The position numbers and the translations under genes are program-made. Below are positions 33,480 to 43,026 of a stretch of DNA of 64,000 nt, one piece after another. This stretch comes from Amylostereum areolatum (Eukaryota; Basidiomycota; Agaricomycetes; Russulales; Stereaceae). Below the pieces are notes generated by a model that ran no database searches, was not told the origin of the DNA, and saw only the letters and a list, made by a program, of their open reading frames with translations. Location of the stretch: positions 124,001 through 188,000 of the forward strand of contig SAXG01000042.1 in assembly GCA_012932865.1 (NCBI GenBank). Reading direction: 5' to 3'. Position 1 is the stretch's first letter. The number at the start of each line of letters is the position of its first letter.

Positions 33480-34386
33480 ATGTCCAAATCTACAACTGGC
33501 GCGACCAGGAGGAGAACCACTGTCGTGAGTTTATCTTAGCGAGTGCTTGGTCGCGTGTTTACCGGAAAATCAACCCGCGTTAGTCACAGCGACGCGATGC
33601 TATCCAAGCCAGTCCCCGCGTAATTACTCCTCCCAAAGCCCGCCCCGCGCAGCCTGCGTACGAAACCTATCGCGAACATTTTACGCGCATTGTTCAAAAG
33701 CGATATCCAAACATCACGCCCAAGAACGACATGCACCTCTTCATGCTCGCCAGGGACACTCCCGACAAAACTCCCGAGGCGCGCATTGAACGTCTCGCTA
33801 AAGAGCGGACAAGGACTGGCCTTACTCTCGCGCAAGCCCGCAAGAAGGTCCTCAGCGAGTTGAATGACCGACTTGAGCAGCGGGCAACGGTCTACGGGGT
33901 ACGTGCAGTGGCGTTGACGTGATCGTAGTTTAACAAGCTAACGATTCTCTGCAGTTGAAACCCGAACCTGGGGAGGAAGAGGTTCATTACCTGCCCCTTC
34001 CGGATACCAAGCTCGATATCCGTGTCTGGGGGAAGGGTCTCGCACACAAGCACAAATACTGCCTCGACTTCGTCGACAAGGCCACTCGTGAACCCGTCAA
34101 CTCGCCTAGAGACTTCGAGCTATGGGCGGTTCCTCAGCTGAACATGTGGTGGCTCCCGTCGTTCTCGGGAAAGTGTCAGTCTGCGGAGGTTGCATTTGGA
34201 GTGGACCGTAACAAGATCAGTCCTGGACAAGAGAAGTATCTGGTAACGGAGGGTGCGTCCTACAGGCTGGTACGTAAGGGTCTCAAGGACGTATTCTTCA
34301 CCATTCCAATGAGGCCCGTGCCTCAACCAGCTCCTTACTGGCTGGAAGATGCGCAGATCATATCATTTTCCTCTGCGAACCCCTAG
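33480..34386 (+). CDS. unrecognised small tandem gene family, copy 1
   Basis: Three exons. Exon 1 is a basic leader, MSKSTTGATRRRTTV. Exon 2 reads RPAQPAYETYREHFTRIVQK, RYPNITPKNDMHLFMLARDT and TGLTLAQARKKVLSELNDRL. Exon 3, after an intron at about 33898-33954, reads EEEVHYLPLPDTKLDIRVWG, KHKYCLDFVDKATREPVNSP, DFELWAVPQLNMWWLPSFSG and ends with PYWLEDAQIISFSSANP. About 255 residues, no signal peptide, no membrane helix. I do not recognise a domain. The N-terminal half looks helical and charged, the C-terminal half beta-rich with many Trp/Tyr. Copies follow at 36115, 37592 and 38650. Confidence 0.7.
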
Positions 34387-34698
34387 CATTTCATCGAACG
34401 TCACTCAGTACTCATCATCCGCTATCTTCATTTGCTATCGCCACTCCATTTTGTTGATGTTATCATGTACCTCACATGTACATATCCCTGTACTTATATG
34501 CCTTCACCATGACGAAATATCCCTAACGCCCATTGTTCCGTCCACGTGGCTCGCGGATCCAAATCCGGGTTACATGACAACCTTTCGTTCCGCGCAGGAA
34601 CGTCCGCCTAACATGCCGAAAGATACAACGTGCGCGAAAAGAATCAGGTATAACTCACGGTTGGTCCCCATTCCTCACAGGAGCCTTCTGCCTGATAT
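34387..34698. other. intergenic space
   Basis: 3' flank of family copy 1. A short plus-strand ORF reads across it, but I see no motif. Confidence 0.3.
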
Positions 34699-34977
34699 CA
34701 CTGCCGGCATGACCAGATAATTATCCGGACAAAATCCTGACTTTAAGCATGAACTTTGTTTAACTATAATTAGACTTGACTCTTAGAGAAAACACTGGAT
34801 AAACCTTGACTTTATTTTAACTGTTTCTGGACCAATGGGAGATATCCTCAAAATATTTTAAATATCTTCAATATCTTGTTTAGGAGTTAAGTCTGAACAT
34901 AGTTAAACTAAACACGCGCTTAAAGTCAGCATTTTATCCGGAGAATTATTTGGTTATGCTGGCAGTGTATCCAGCGT
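34699..34977. mobile_element. CACTG-ended MITE, 279 bp
   Basis: Left end CACTGCCGGCATGACCAGAT; the reverse complement of the right end is CACTGCCAGCATAACCAAAT. The inverted repeats continue with mismatches for about 70 bp (ATTATCCGGACAAAAT versus ATTCTCCGGATAAAAT, then CTGACTTTAAGC on both sides). The element is flanked by TAT at 34696-34698 and 34978-34980, a 3-bp target duplication. CACTG ends plus a 3-bp duplication fit a non-autonomous CACTA (En/Spm-like) element. The AT-rich centre has no ORF. Confidence 0.75.
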
Positions 34978-36114
34978 CTCAGACTCTAGACTCAAGGCCG
35001 GCTCCGACGATATGTCACATGTCACAGCGCCTTCAGGCCTCAGGCCTCAGAGTCAGGCCTCAACCATCAGCGAAAAAACGTTTCGCACGGATAAGTTTGT
35101 AAATACTTCTAAAGGCCACAATACGCACCGTACGGTGAACTTTTCACCTAGGATTAGAGGACCAAGTTTCAGTTTTACAAGGTCTCCACAAGCTTTGACA
35201 ATCACAGACAGGGGCCCCGAAGTTGTGAGCTAAAACTAAAAATAGCAATTTTTGGTTAATTCACCGGCCTTCCGCTTATGGAAATGCTTCTATTATCATT
35301 TCGCTTACAATACTGTAATCAATGGATTGTTTTTTGCCGTTGAAATTCAAATTTTCAGATATGATAACTGGTTTAATTTACAGATTACAGCTACTACTAG
35401 TACAGTACAGTCCGCCGAATCTCGACTCCTACTGTAGATGGAGAGTGAGGGGGAGTGTAAGGTACAGTGTAGGGGTGTCGAGAAGTAAAAGGGACGTACC
35501 AGATGCTTGCAATGTTTAAGGACAGTAAGGACTCCTGCAATGCTGTCAGCTCTAAGTTGAACTTGAAAGAAAAGAGCACGCACCTCTTACACACTTCCGA
35601 CTTCTCTAAGTCGCATCCTGGCCATGGGAGATGTGGCTGAGGACGAGGGTGACCTTTAAGCTGCACACCGCAGGAGTAGTCCGGGGTCCTACGGCACAGC
35701 TACGCGGGATCGCACTTTGACGGTAGAGGTCGGAAAGAGAAAGCTTAACTGGTTTTAAGCTCTTGAAGGTGCGGAGTTCGTTGGTCCGCGGTCAGAATGA
35801 TCTAAGCGCCGGTGTCGTCTCCTGCTCGTGAACTTGTAATCCCTGCTAAATCTCTCGCAACCCTCTCGGAGTTATAGGGAAAGATTTAAATGAACACACC
35901 TGGTTCAGTTCCGGAGCAAGCCTGGGTGAGGTGAATGGAAGAACACGGGGGGCTGGGATTTTTCGGTCAAAACCCTTACAAAAGATTAGATAACCGGACA
36001 GGCCTCGTAAATGACGCGCGGAAAAAACAGAGGAAAGCTTTTTCGCTGATGATGTCCTCAACGTTCAACGTCTTCTCATCCTCCTTCTCACTACATATAA
36101 ATATTCCGACAACA
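34978..36114. other. intergenic space between family copies 1 and 2
   Basis: About 1.1 kb, AT-rich around 35080-35400, with GGCCTCAGGCCTCAGAGTCA-type short repeats at 35030-35060. No ORF with motifs and no clear terminal repeats. Confidence 0.3.
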
Positions 36115-37020
36115 ATGCCCAAGCAGATGACAGGCGCAGTCAGGCATCTATCAGACATGGTTTGCTCATATCCTTCCTTGGCTGATGACTAGTGGCTCCC
36201 AAGCTAACAATGAGTCCGACGTTGCCAGACGGTAGTACATGGTCGCCCACGCGAGAGTGCCCCCCTTCATATCGCGCTATCGGACGAGAGGACGCATCGC
36301 GCTCTCTACACGCGCCTCGCCAAGAAGAACCACCCAAATATCACCCCGAAGGACGATGTCCACCTCTACATCCTCGCGAAGAACCTTTCCGAAACCCCAG
36401 AAGAGCGAATCGCAAATCGCGCGAAGCTCATCCGTAAACCCGGGGAAACCATCAAACAAGCGCGCAAGAGATTCTGCGACAGGACAACGAATTTTATGAA
36501 TCAAAGAGCGACGGTTTACGGGGTACGTTCTCCAAATCTCATGTCACGCCCTACATAAGCCTCACGCGTCCATGACATGGTTCAGTTGAAGCCCGAATCA
36601 CCCGATGAGGAAGACGTCCACTACCTCCCCCTCCCGAACTCTCCGCTTGACATCCGCGTCTGGGGAAAAGGCCTGGCGCACGTGCACATGTACTGCCTTG
36701 ACTTCGTCGACAGGACCACGCGAAAGCCCATCAACTCACCTGCCGACTTCGAGCTATGGGCCGTCCCTCAGCTAAATGTGTGGTGACTGCCATCTTCAAC
36801 GGGGCGGTGTCAGTCCGCGGATAACGCGTTCGGGATTGCGAGTAACAAGATCACTCCTGGGGATGAGAAGTTTTGTGTTTCGGAGGGGGCGTCGTACAGG
36901 CTGGTGCGCAAGGGTCACAAGGACATGTGTTTCACCGTGCCCAGAAGGCCCATTCCTCAGCCACCGCCGTACTGGCTCGAGAACGCTGAGGTTCTCTCTT
37001 TCACGCCTTCGATGGCATGA
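36115..37020 (+). pseudogene. tandem gene family, copy 2, nonsense mutated
   Basis: Same three-exon layout as copy 1: MPKQMTGAVRHLSDM, then NHPNITPKDDVHLYILAKNL, IKQARKRFCDRTTNFMNQRA, then DEEDVHYLPLPNSPLDIRVW, VHMYCLDFVDRTTRKPINSP and DFELWAVPQLNVW. Where copies 1 and 3 have two tryptophans (MWWLP) this copy has TGG TGA at 36781-36786. The same frame continues after the stop with conserved sequence (LPSSTGRCQSADNAFGI, YWLENAEVLSFTPSMA) to 37020, so the nonsense change is the only lesion I see in exon 3. More diverged from the others, so probably the older duplicate. Confidence 0.7.
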
Positions 37021-37591
37021 AATCTATTTTTCGTCGTCCCATTTTGCTGTCCACATTGCTATTGTTATCACGTTGTCGCCGCTGCCGAATTGTACTACAT
37101 GTCTTTCTATGTATTACTATATCAAAACATCATCAGTATTATTCCTGCATAACGGTCACGCTTCGTGCAACGCAAAGCATCGTGCATGATGCTCCAACTC
37201 GGTTTCAACGGCTGCAATATGGGAGATGGTCGATGGGTGGTTGAAGTCCTCCGTTGGACTGGAGGCCGAGTCTTTAACGAACACTGACGAGACGAGCAGG
37301 TAGTGTTCTGTCCTCCGTGGCTAAAAACGATCATGATTCATGTGATCGTGATGTATCGGCGAATCGAGTCGACGTCGAACGAGTTCTCAAACGACGATCT
37401 GACTCCCCCCGCCAATTCCTTACGATCATGAAACACAACAGTGTGAGCATCCTTCACTCTATGTAATGTAGTCTGGAGAGTCACAATGACGCTATCGCCA
37501 TTGTTCGGTGCACGTGCTCAAATTCAACCCGGGCACGTTCATTGTTCAACAAGTCCCCCTTCTGGACTCTCTCACCTCTCTTCCTTCCAAC
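37021..37591. other. intergenic space between family copies 2 and 3
   Basis: About 570 bases holding the promoter of copy 3. No TATA box or repeat stands out. Confidence 0.3.
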
Positions 37592-38497
37592 ATGCCTAAG
37601 CCTACAACTGGAGCGAGTAGACGCAAAAAAACTTCTGTGAGTTTGCCTTGGCATGCAGTATGCTTAACAGAATGCCAACCTGCGCTAGTCACAGCGTCGC
37701 GATGTTATCAATGCCAGTCCCCGCGACGTAGTCGCTCCCCCCAAAGCACGCCCCGCGCAGCCTGCGTACGAAACCTATCGTGAACATTTTACGCGCATCG
37801 TTCAGAAGCGATATCCAAATATCACACCCAAGAATGATATACACCTCTTCATGCTCGCCCGGGACACTCCCGACAAGACTCCCGAGGCGCGCATCGAGCG
37901 TCTGGCGAAGGAGCGGACAAGAGCCGGCCTGACTCTCGCACAAGCCCGCGAGAAGGTTCTCAGCGAGGTGAAGGATCGCCTTGATCAGCGTGCAATGGTC
38001 TACGGAGTGCGTGCAGCGGCCTTGACGCGATCATCGTTCAACTAGTAGCTAACGGTTCACTGCAGTTGAAACCTGAACCTGGAGAGGAAGAGGTTCATTA
38101 CCTGCCCCTTCCGGATACCAAGCTCGATATCCGTGTCTGGGGGAAGGGTCTCGCACACAAGCACAAATACTGCCTCGACTTCGTCGACAAGGCCACTCGT
38201 GAACCCGTCAACTCGCCTAGAGACTTCGAGCTATGGGCAGTTCCTCAGCTGAACATGTGGTGGCTCCCGTCGTTCTCGGGAAAGTGTCAGTCTGCGGAGG
38301 TTGCATTTGGAGTGGACCGTAACAAGATCAGTCCTGGACAAGAGAAATACTTGGTTACAGAGGGCGCGTCCTACAGGCTGGTACGCGAGGGTCTCAAGGA
38401 CGTGTACTTTACTATCCCGACGCGACCCGTGCCCCAACCAGCTCCTTACTGGCTAGAGGATGCTCAGATCATATCGTTTTCTCCTGTGAGCATCTAA
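37592..38497 (+). CDS. tandem gene family, copy 3
   Basis: Intact-looking copy, nearly identical to copy 1 in exons 2 and 3: leader MPKPTTGASRRKKTS, then DVINASPRDVVAPPKARPAQ, AYETYREHFTRIVQKRYPNI, AGLTLAQAREKVLSEVKDRL, an intron at about 38010-38065, then EEEVHYLPLPDTKLDIRVWG, DFELWAVPQLNMWWLPSFSG and PYWLEDAQIISFSPVSI. Exon 3 differs from copy 1 by only a few residues, which points to recent duplication or gene conversion. Intron 2 is less alike than the exons. Confidence 0.7.
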
Positions 38498-38649
38498 CAC
38501 CGCTCTATTCGCCATCGTCACTATGATCTTGCCAATAAAGTTGACTCCGATCCATGTAAGCAGTTTCCGAGTAATATGATGGCTTTCTGCGCTTGGACGG
38601 TGGAAGAGCATGTGGATGGCGTCGCGGCTAGGTATTTTATGTAACACGG

Positions 38650-39073
38650 TCCTCCTAAGGCTCGCCAAACACAGACCTGCTATGAAAGCTATCGCGACCA
38701 CTACACGCGATTCGCCCAGAAGCGGCATCCAAATATTATGCCAACAAACAATATGCACTTCTGCGTGCTCGCTCGGGACGTTCCCGACAAGACTCCCGAA
38801 GCGCGAATCAAGTGTCTTGCTATTGAACGGTGGATGACGGCCGGTCTTACTCTCACACAAGCTCGCGAGAAGGTCATGGAGGATACGAAGAATCGTCTTG
38901 ATCAGTGGGCAATGATCTACGGAGTGCGTATCAGTGGTCTCAATGTGATTATTGTCCAGACAGTGAACAATTCAGTGCAGTTGAAACCTGAATGCAGAGA
39001 GGAAGAGGTGTATTACCTGCCTATCCCAAACTCCAAACACGACCGTGACATTCGCATTTGGGGAGGAGCCGAG
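38650..39073 (+). pseudogene. tandem gene family, copy 4, truncated
   Basis: Starts without a recognisable first exon: PRQTQTCYESYRDHYTRFAQ, then HPNIMPTNNMHFCVLARDVP, TPEARIKCLAIERW and LTLTQAREKVMEDTKNRLDQ, an intron at about 38923-38981, then LKPECREEEVYYLPIPNSKH and DIRIWGG. At about 39073 homology stops and the duplicated segment that ends the acidic gene begins. The copy therefore lacks most of exon 3. Confidence 0.65.
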
Positions 39074-39078
39074 CACTG

Positions 39079-39172
39079 TCCTGGTGCGAGTTGTACTTAC
39101 GTGAAGCAACTTTTGTGTCTGTGTAAGTATACTACCGAAGACACTTATATTCGTTCAACATCTCGAAGGGTA
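39079..39172 (+). repeat. duplicated segment, copy 2 (partner at 31303-31395)
   Basis: Second copy of the segment described at 31303, fused directly to the broken exon 3 of family copy 4 and followed by the broken second acidic gene. Confidence 0.7.
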
Positions 39173-39431
39173 CTTACAATGCACAACCCAGCCTGGCGTA
39201 ACAGGCATGGTCTATTGCAAATATACGCAAAGGTTACTACACAACTAGGGGCAAATTACTGATCATACAAAAATGGGATTTCAAAACCGTGTTCGTTAAT
39301 GTTGTTCAGTTGGGCGGCTTCTGATTGGATTGAAGACCTGATAACATTCGAGTCAGAAAAAGCGAACCTTAGTATACCATGGCCGAGTTACTCACTTTAG
39401 ATTGTTGTTCTTGAGGCGTTTAAGGCTTTAT

Positions 39432-39810
39432 GGACCTGCGGAAGAGCTGTATCTGGGACCCATACCCAAGGATATAGATTTCGCGATGTTTTCCTATGCC
39501 CTGCGGCCGAATTGGAGGTCTGGGCTGTGATCAGTCCTTGCCTCATGTTGATGGTAGTGAAGAGTGGGCTCATAGAGGTTCGTGAGGACAGAGTTGTGGT
39601 CCCAAGGGATTTCGAACCCTTCAGTCAGCACCCCGTCTACAACCCACTGAGAAACGGGTTGGGGAGCGGGATTCTGGATGGCCGGCACATCAGCTGGTCC
39701 ATAATCACGAACTCGGATGAGGTCGAGATCGCCAAAGTCAATAAACCAGTTGAGCTCCTCATACTCCTCATCCTCGTTCGGGTTGTAGTCACTGTTGTTG
39801 TCGTTGTCGT
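39432..39810 (-). pseudogene. acidic-protein gene, copy 2, disrupted by retrotransposon E1
   Basis: The C-terminal part matches copy 1 at 31798-32890: EELNWFIDFGDLDLIRVRDY, DVPAIQNPAPQPVSQWVVDG, FEIPWDHNSVLTNLYEPTLH, and after an indel GMG/YGSQIQLFRRSIKP with the same stop. The indel near 39497 adds an early TAG (QFGRRA then stop). The acidic tract (DNDNDNNSDYNPNEDEEYEE) is cut at 39811, where the 5' LTR of element E1 begins; the N-terminal half is not found on the other side. Confidence 0.7.
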
Positions 39811-40182
39811 TGTCACGGATCGCCTCAATTATTTCCCTTTTCATTGCATCGCGTTCAGTCACATGATTACATTTCCCATCACATGATGTCGTCAGCCTGA
39901 CTCCTCTTATCTTTCCATCTATGACATCATTACTCCGGACCACGTCCTCCCCCTTCCTTTTCCTTATTGTTCTCTCCCGCTCGCACCATTCTCGCATCAT
40001 CGATCCTGTACATATATAAGGCTCTCCTCTGCGCCTCTTTTCCTTAGATCGTCCTCTTCGTTCCCCACGTACTGCTTTGGCCCTACGCCTGGACTTGGAC
40101 CCTCTCCTGCCAATCCATCCTCTTTTCTTTCTCTCTTTGGGTGACTTGGGTGATCTGCCAGTCGCTGGACCGATCCCTAACA
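39811..40182 (+). repeat. 5' LTR of E1 (372 bp)
   Basis: Starts TGTCACGGATCG, exactly like the LTR of E2, and ends CTAACA. Inside is TATATAAG at 40013-40020, then AGATCGTCCT at 40046-40055, the presumed 5' end of the transcript. The end was placed by comparing the flanking primer-binding region with that of E2. Confidence 0.75.
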
Positions 40183-40184
40183 CT

Positions 40185-40194
40185 AGGACGATCT
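40185..40194 (+). promoter_or_regulatory. self-priming primer-binding site of E1
   Basis: AGGACGATCT, two bases after the LTR end, is the exact reverse complement of AGATCGTCCT at 40046-40055, which lies about 33 nt downstream of the LTR TATA box. This is the Tf1/sushi arrangement in which the RNA 5' end folds back as primer. Confidence 0.7.
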
Positions 40195-40377
40195 CCCCCA
40201 CACCCACTTCACCACATCCCTTGCCGTCTTTACGACGTTAAATCCCCCATCCTGGAACCACTTGATCAACCGATCTTCATCGCATTCAACCTCCAAACCT
40301 TCAACTCCAACCACGACGCTCCCTTCCCTTGGCCTTGAGAAGACGCCGTCACTGTCGATCGCCTACACGCCCTTGAG

Positions 40378-40797
40378 TGTCACGGATCGCTCCATTTCTT
40401 TCTTCGTTTGCAGACCTTGTACACGCGACGCGTCACGGCACATGACTTTCCTTCGCATCACATGCTCCAACGACGTCATTGCCCGAACTTCCGAACGGTG
40501 TTCCGCACCCTTATCTATGACATCATTGCTCCGGACTTCCGTCCTCCTCCCCATGACTCCTTTCTTATTGTTCCCCCCGCTCGCACCACTATCGCATCGC
40601 ATCGCACCATCGGTCCCACTTGTATATAAGGACAGTATCCCTTTTCCCTTTTCCTCAGACTGTCCATCTCGTCGTACGGTACTGTAGCGCACGTTGCACT
40701 ACCCTAGACCCTGGCACTCTCGAATCTATTTTCTTCTCGCTCCTCCCATCGTCGCGACTTAGGCGGTTCATCGGTCTCATAAACTGCGTTTCTGACA
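40378..40797 (+). repeat. 5' LTR of E2 (420 bp)
   Basis: TGTCACGGATCGCTCC... to ...GCGTTTCTGACA. TATATAAG at 40623-40630; AGACTGTCCA at 40657-40666 is the presumed transcript start. Confidence 0.93.
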
Positions 40798-40799
40798 CC

Positions 40800-40809
40800 T
40801 GGACAGTCT
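40800..40809 (+). promoter_or_regulatory. self-priming primer-binding site of E2
   Basis: TGGACAGTCT, two bases after the LTR end, is the exact reverse complement of AGACTGTCCA at 40657-40666, 34 nt downstream of the TATA box. Same geometry as in E1 but a different sequence. Confidence 0.75.
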
Positions 40810-41417
40810 ACCCCTACGCCTACCTCGCACCCCTCTCTCCATCTACCCTCGCTGTCTCTACGACGTTAAAAACCCCCACCCTGGAACCCACCGCCGAACC
40901 GATCTTTCTCACCTTCAATCTCCAAGCATTCAACCCCGATCGCAACGCCCCGTTCCCCTGGCCCCGAGCAAACGCGGCCACTGTCGATCGCATACGAGCT
41001 CTCGAACTCCTCTGTAGGGAACATACCTGGAAGGTCCACGGAGTCAATTGCCGCATATACGAGTGGCGCTGGAATCACGATCACGGTAGGCAGACAATCC
41101 TCTGCCTCTACGCTCGTGTCGTTGCCTGCTTTGACGTAGATCGGAACCGGTTCGAATTCTCAATTCACTCCCCCACCTGGCACACCTGCTCCAACACCCA
41201 TCTACCTCCATCGATCATCCGACACAACTTCCCTACCGTCTACAATTTCGCAATCCCCACACCGGAATCCACCCCACCACCAGTCCTCCGTCCCACTATC
41301 AAGGGCAAGACCCTCCGCCACCGTCACCTCGAACACAAGATCCGCCAGGCTGTAAAAGCCGGCTACCTCACCCAGAAACTCCTCGGTCGTCGCCCCGTCG
41401 CGGCCGACTTCTTCTAG
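40800..41417 (+). CDS. E2 ORF1, conserved frame without ATG
   Basis: An open frame that enters from the LTR and runs VYPYAYLAPLSPSTLAVSTT, PIFLTFNLQAFNPDRNAPFP, VDRIRALELLCREHTWKVHG, YEWRWNHDHGRQTILCLYAR, FEFSIHSPTWHTCSNTHLPP and ends LLGRRPVAADFF. The same protein is encoded in E1 (split by E2), also without ATG and with the same ADFF stop. Probably the N-terminal part of Gag, reached by splicing, a non-AUG start or recoding. No family recognised. Confidence 0.6.
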   Translation, partial: WTVYPYAYLAPLSPSTLAVSTTLKTPTLEPTAEPIFLTFNLQAFNPDRNAPFPWPRANAATVDRIRALELLCREHTWKVHGVNCRIYEWRWNHDHGRQTILCLYARVVACFDVDRNRFEFSIHSPTWHTCSNTHLPPSIIRHNFPTVYNFAIPTPESTPPPVLRPTIKGKTLRHRHLEHKIRQAVKAGYLTQKLLGRRPVAADFF

Positions 41418-41997
41418 AATCATCGCTTCCCAAACCTTCACCCGTCCCCCCACCCCCGCGTTCCCCCCGGGTATCTTCCGCGACTATTGTCCGTACGAGT
41501 ACTCCATCCTCACCTCCCTAGACACCAAGAGACCGGTACATTGGGCCCACAACCCTCCCGAAGAAAGCAGACAAGACTGGTACTTTCAAGGAGGCAACTA
41601 TCTCACAGACGAAGACCTTGATCTTGCAACCGACGTCCTTACTGCCTTCCTTGACCCACCCGCATCCTCTTCCCCACCGCCCCGCCAATCCACTGTCCTC
41701 TTCCCCCCCAGGGGATTCAAGTTCGACAGCGTCACTAGGAAGTGGTACGCGTATCGACGGAACCGGCAAGGAACACCAGGGCGCACAGTAGTTGAGTGGC
41801 AACCCTCTAGTACAAACCCTGTTCAGGATCTCTGGTTTTGGAGACACAACCAGGAACTCATCACACCCCTCGAATTCCAAGTCGCGCGTGAAGTCCAAAT
41901 CGAGCTTGACGAAGCTGAAGAACACCGCAAGGAACTCCGACGCCAACAAGAAGCAGCCTTCACCCGATCCCTCGACATCGCCCTCCCCGCTGACAAA

Positions 41998-43026
41998 ATG
42001 CCCGACGAAGAAACCAAACCCTCGACCGCCTCCAAGCGTGAGATCGGCCCCAAGCCAAAGCCATTCAAAGGCGATAGACGCGACACCCTCCGGTTCTCCC
42101 TCGAGCTCCGCATGTTCCTGCGCGTTAACAAGTATGTTTATGCCACAGATGACGCCAAGATGATGCTCCTCCTCAGCCTGATGGAGGACGACACGGCGAA
42201 AGCCTGGGCCACACATCGCCGCATGGAACTCTTCGCCGACGAAGACGAGAAGGAGGACACCAAAACCCTCGACCCCACGCCCCCAACACTCCACTATAGC
42301 TCTTACAAAGAGCTCTTCGAGAGGTTTGGCAAAGACTTCGTGCCCGTCGATCTGAAGATAGAGGCTCAGCGTAAGATAAACGAGCTCGCAATGACCACCC
42401 GGGACGTCACTGACTTTATCACCGAGTTTGAGATGCTGGCAACCATGTCAGCGTACGACGACGAGGCGCTAATCCACTTTTTCAAGAAGGGACTTCAGCG
42501 TGACCTCGGCAAGCAGGTGGCCCGGTCGTACCCGTTCCCCACCAAGCTTGCGGAGTGGAAGGAGCGCGCCCGCCGCATCAACTACCAGTGGCTCGAAGAG
42601 AACCCGGAGAGGAAGAGCAGTCAGTCCAAGGGGGCTGTCGCGCTCACCTCGAACGGTTCGACCAACGACTCCTCGTTGCGCCGAGTCGGCGCCTTCACCA
42701 ACACCTCGACCCGCCCTGCAAAGCTGACGGACGACGAGCACGCAAAGATGATGCGCGAAGGCAAGTGCTTCATGTGTCGACAAGCCGGTCACGTCTCTCG
42801 CGACTGCCCCAACCGCGACTCGAGTGCGCGACGGGTGGGCGCAGTAGAGACTGGGTCCAAGGCCCCTCCCCTGCCGACGAACACGGCTCCGTCCACTGCG
42901 AAAGCAGCTCCCGACCCATCCAAAACCATCGCGGCGATCACTCGCCAGCTGAAGGATCTGGATGCGGAAGGTAAGGAGCAGGCAGTGGCACTGCTGAAGG
43001 ATATCCTAGAGTCGCAGGATTTTTGA
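41998..43026 (+). CDS. E2 gag (capsid and zinc knuckle)
   Basis: From its first ATG this frame encodes a retrotransposon capsid-like region (GPKPKPFKGDRRDTLRFSLE, LLLSLMEDDTAKAWATHR, YKELFERFGKDFVPVDLKIE, VTDFITEFEMLATMSAYDDE) and a CCHC zinc knuckle CFMCRQAGHVSRDC. The frame is open far upstream of the ATG, to about 41401 (RDYCPYEYSILTSL, KWYAYRRNRQGTPG, VVEWQPS), and that stretch is conserved in E1, so the true Gag is longer than the ATG-started part. Confidence 0.85.
   Translation: MPDEETKPSTASKREIGPKPKPFKGDRRDTLRFSLELRMFLRVNKYVYATDDAKMMLLLSLMEDDTAKAWATHRRMELFADEDEKEDTKTLDPTPPTLHYSSYKELFERFGKDFVPVDLKIEAQRKINELAMTTRDVTDFITEFEMLATMSAYDDEALIHFFKKGLQRDLGKQVARSYPFPTKLAEWKERARRINYQWLEENPERKSSQSKGAVALTSNGSTNDSSLRRVGAFTNTSTRPAKLTDDEHAKMMREGKCFMCRQAGHVSRDCPNRDSSARRVGAVETGSKAPPLPTNTAPSTAKAAPDPSKTIAAITRQLKDLDAEGKEQAVALLKDILESQDF

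Noticed and set aside
41518..42294. 258-codon minus-strand ORF inside E2
   Set aside because: Antisense of gag; no independent motif.
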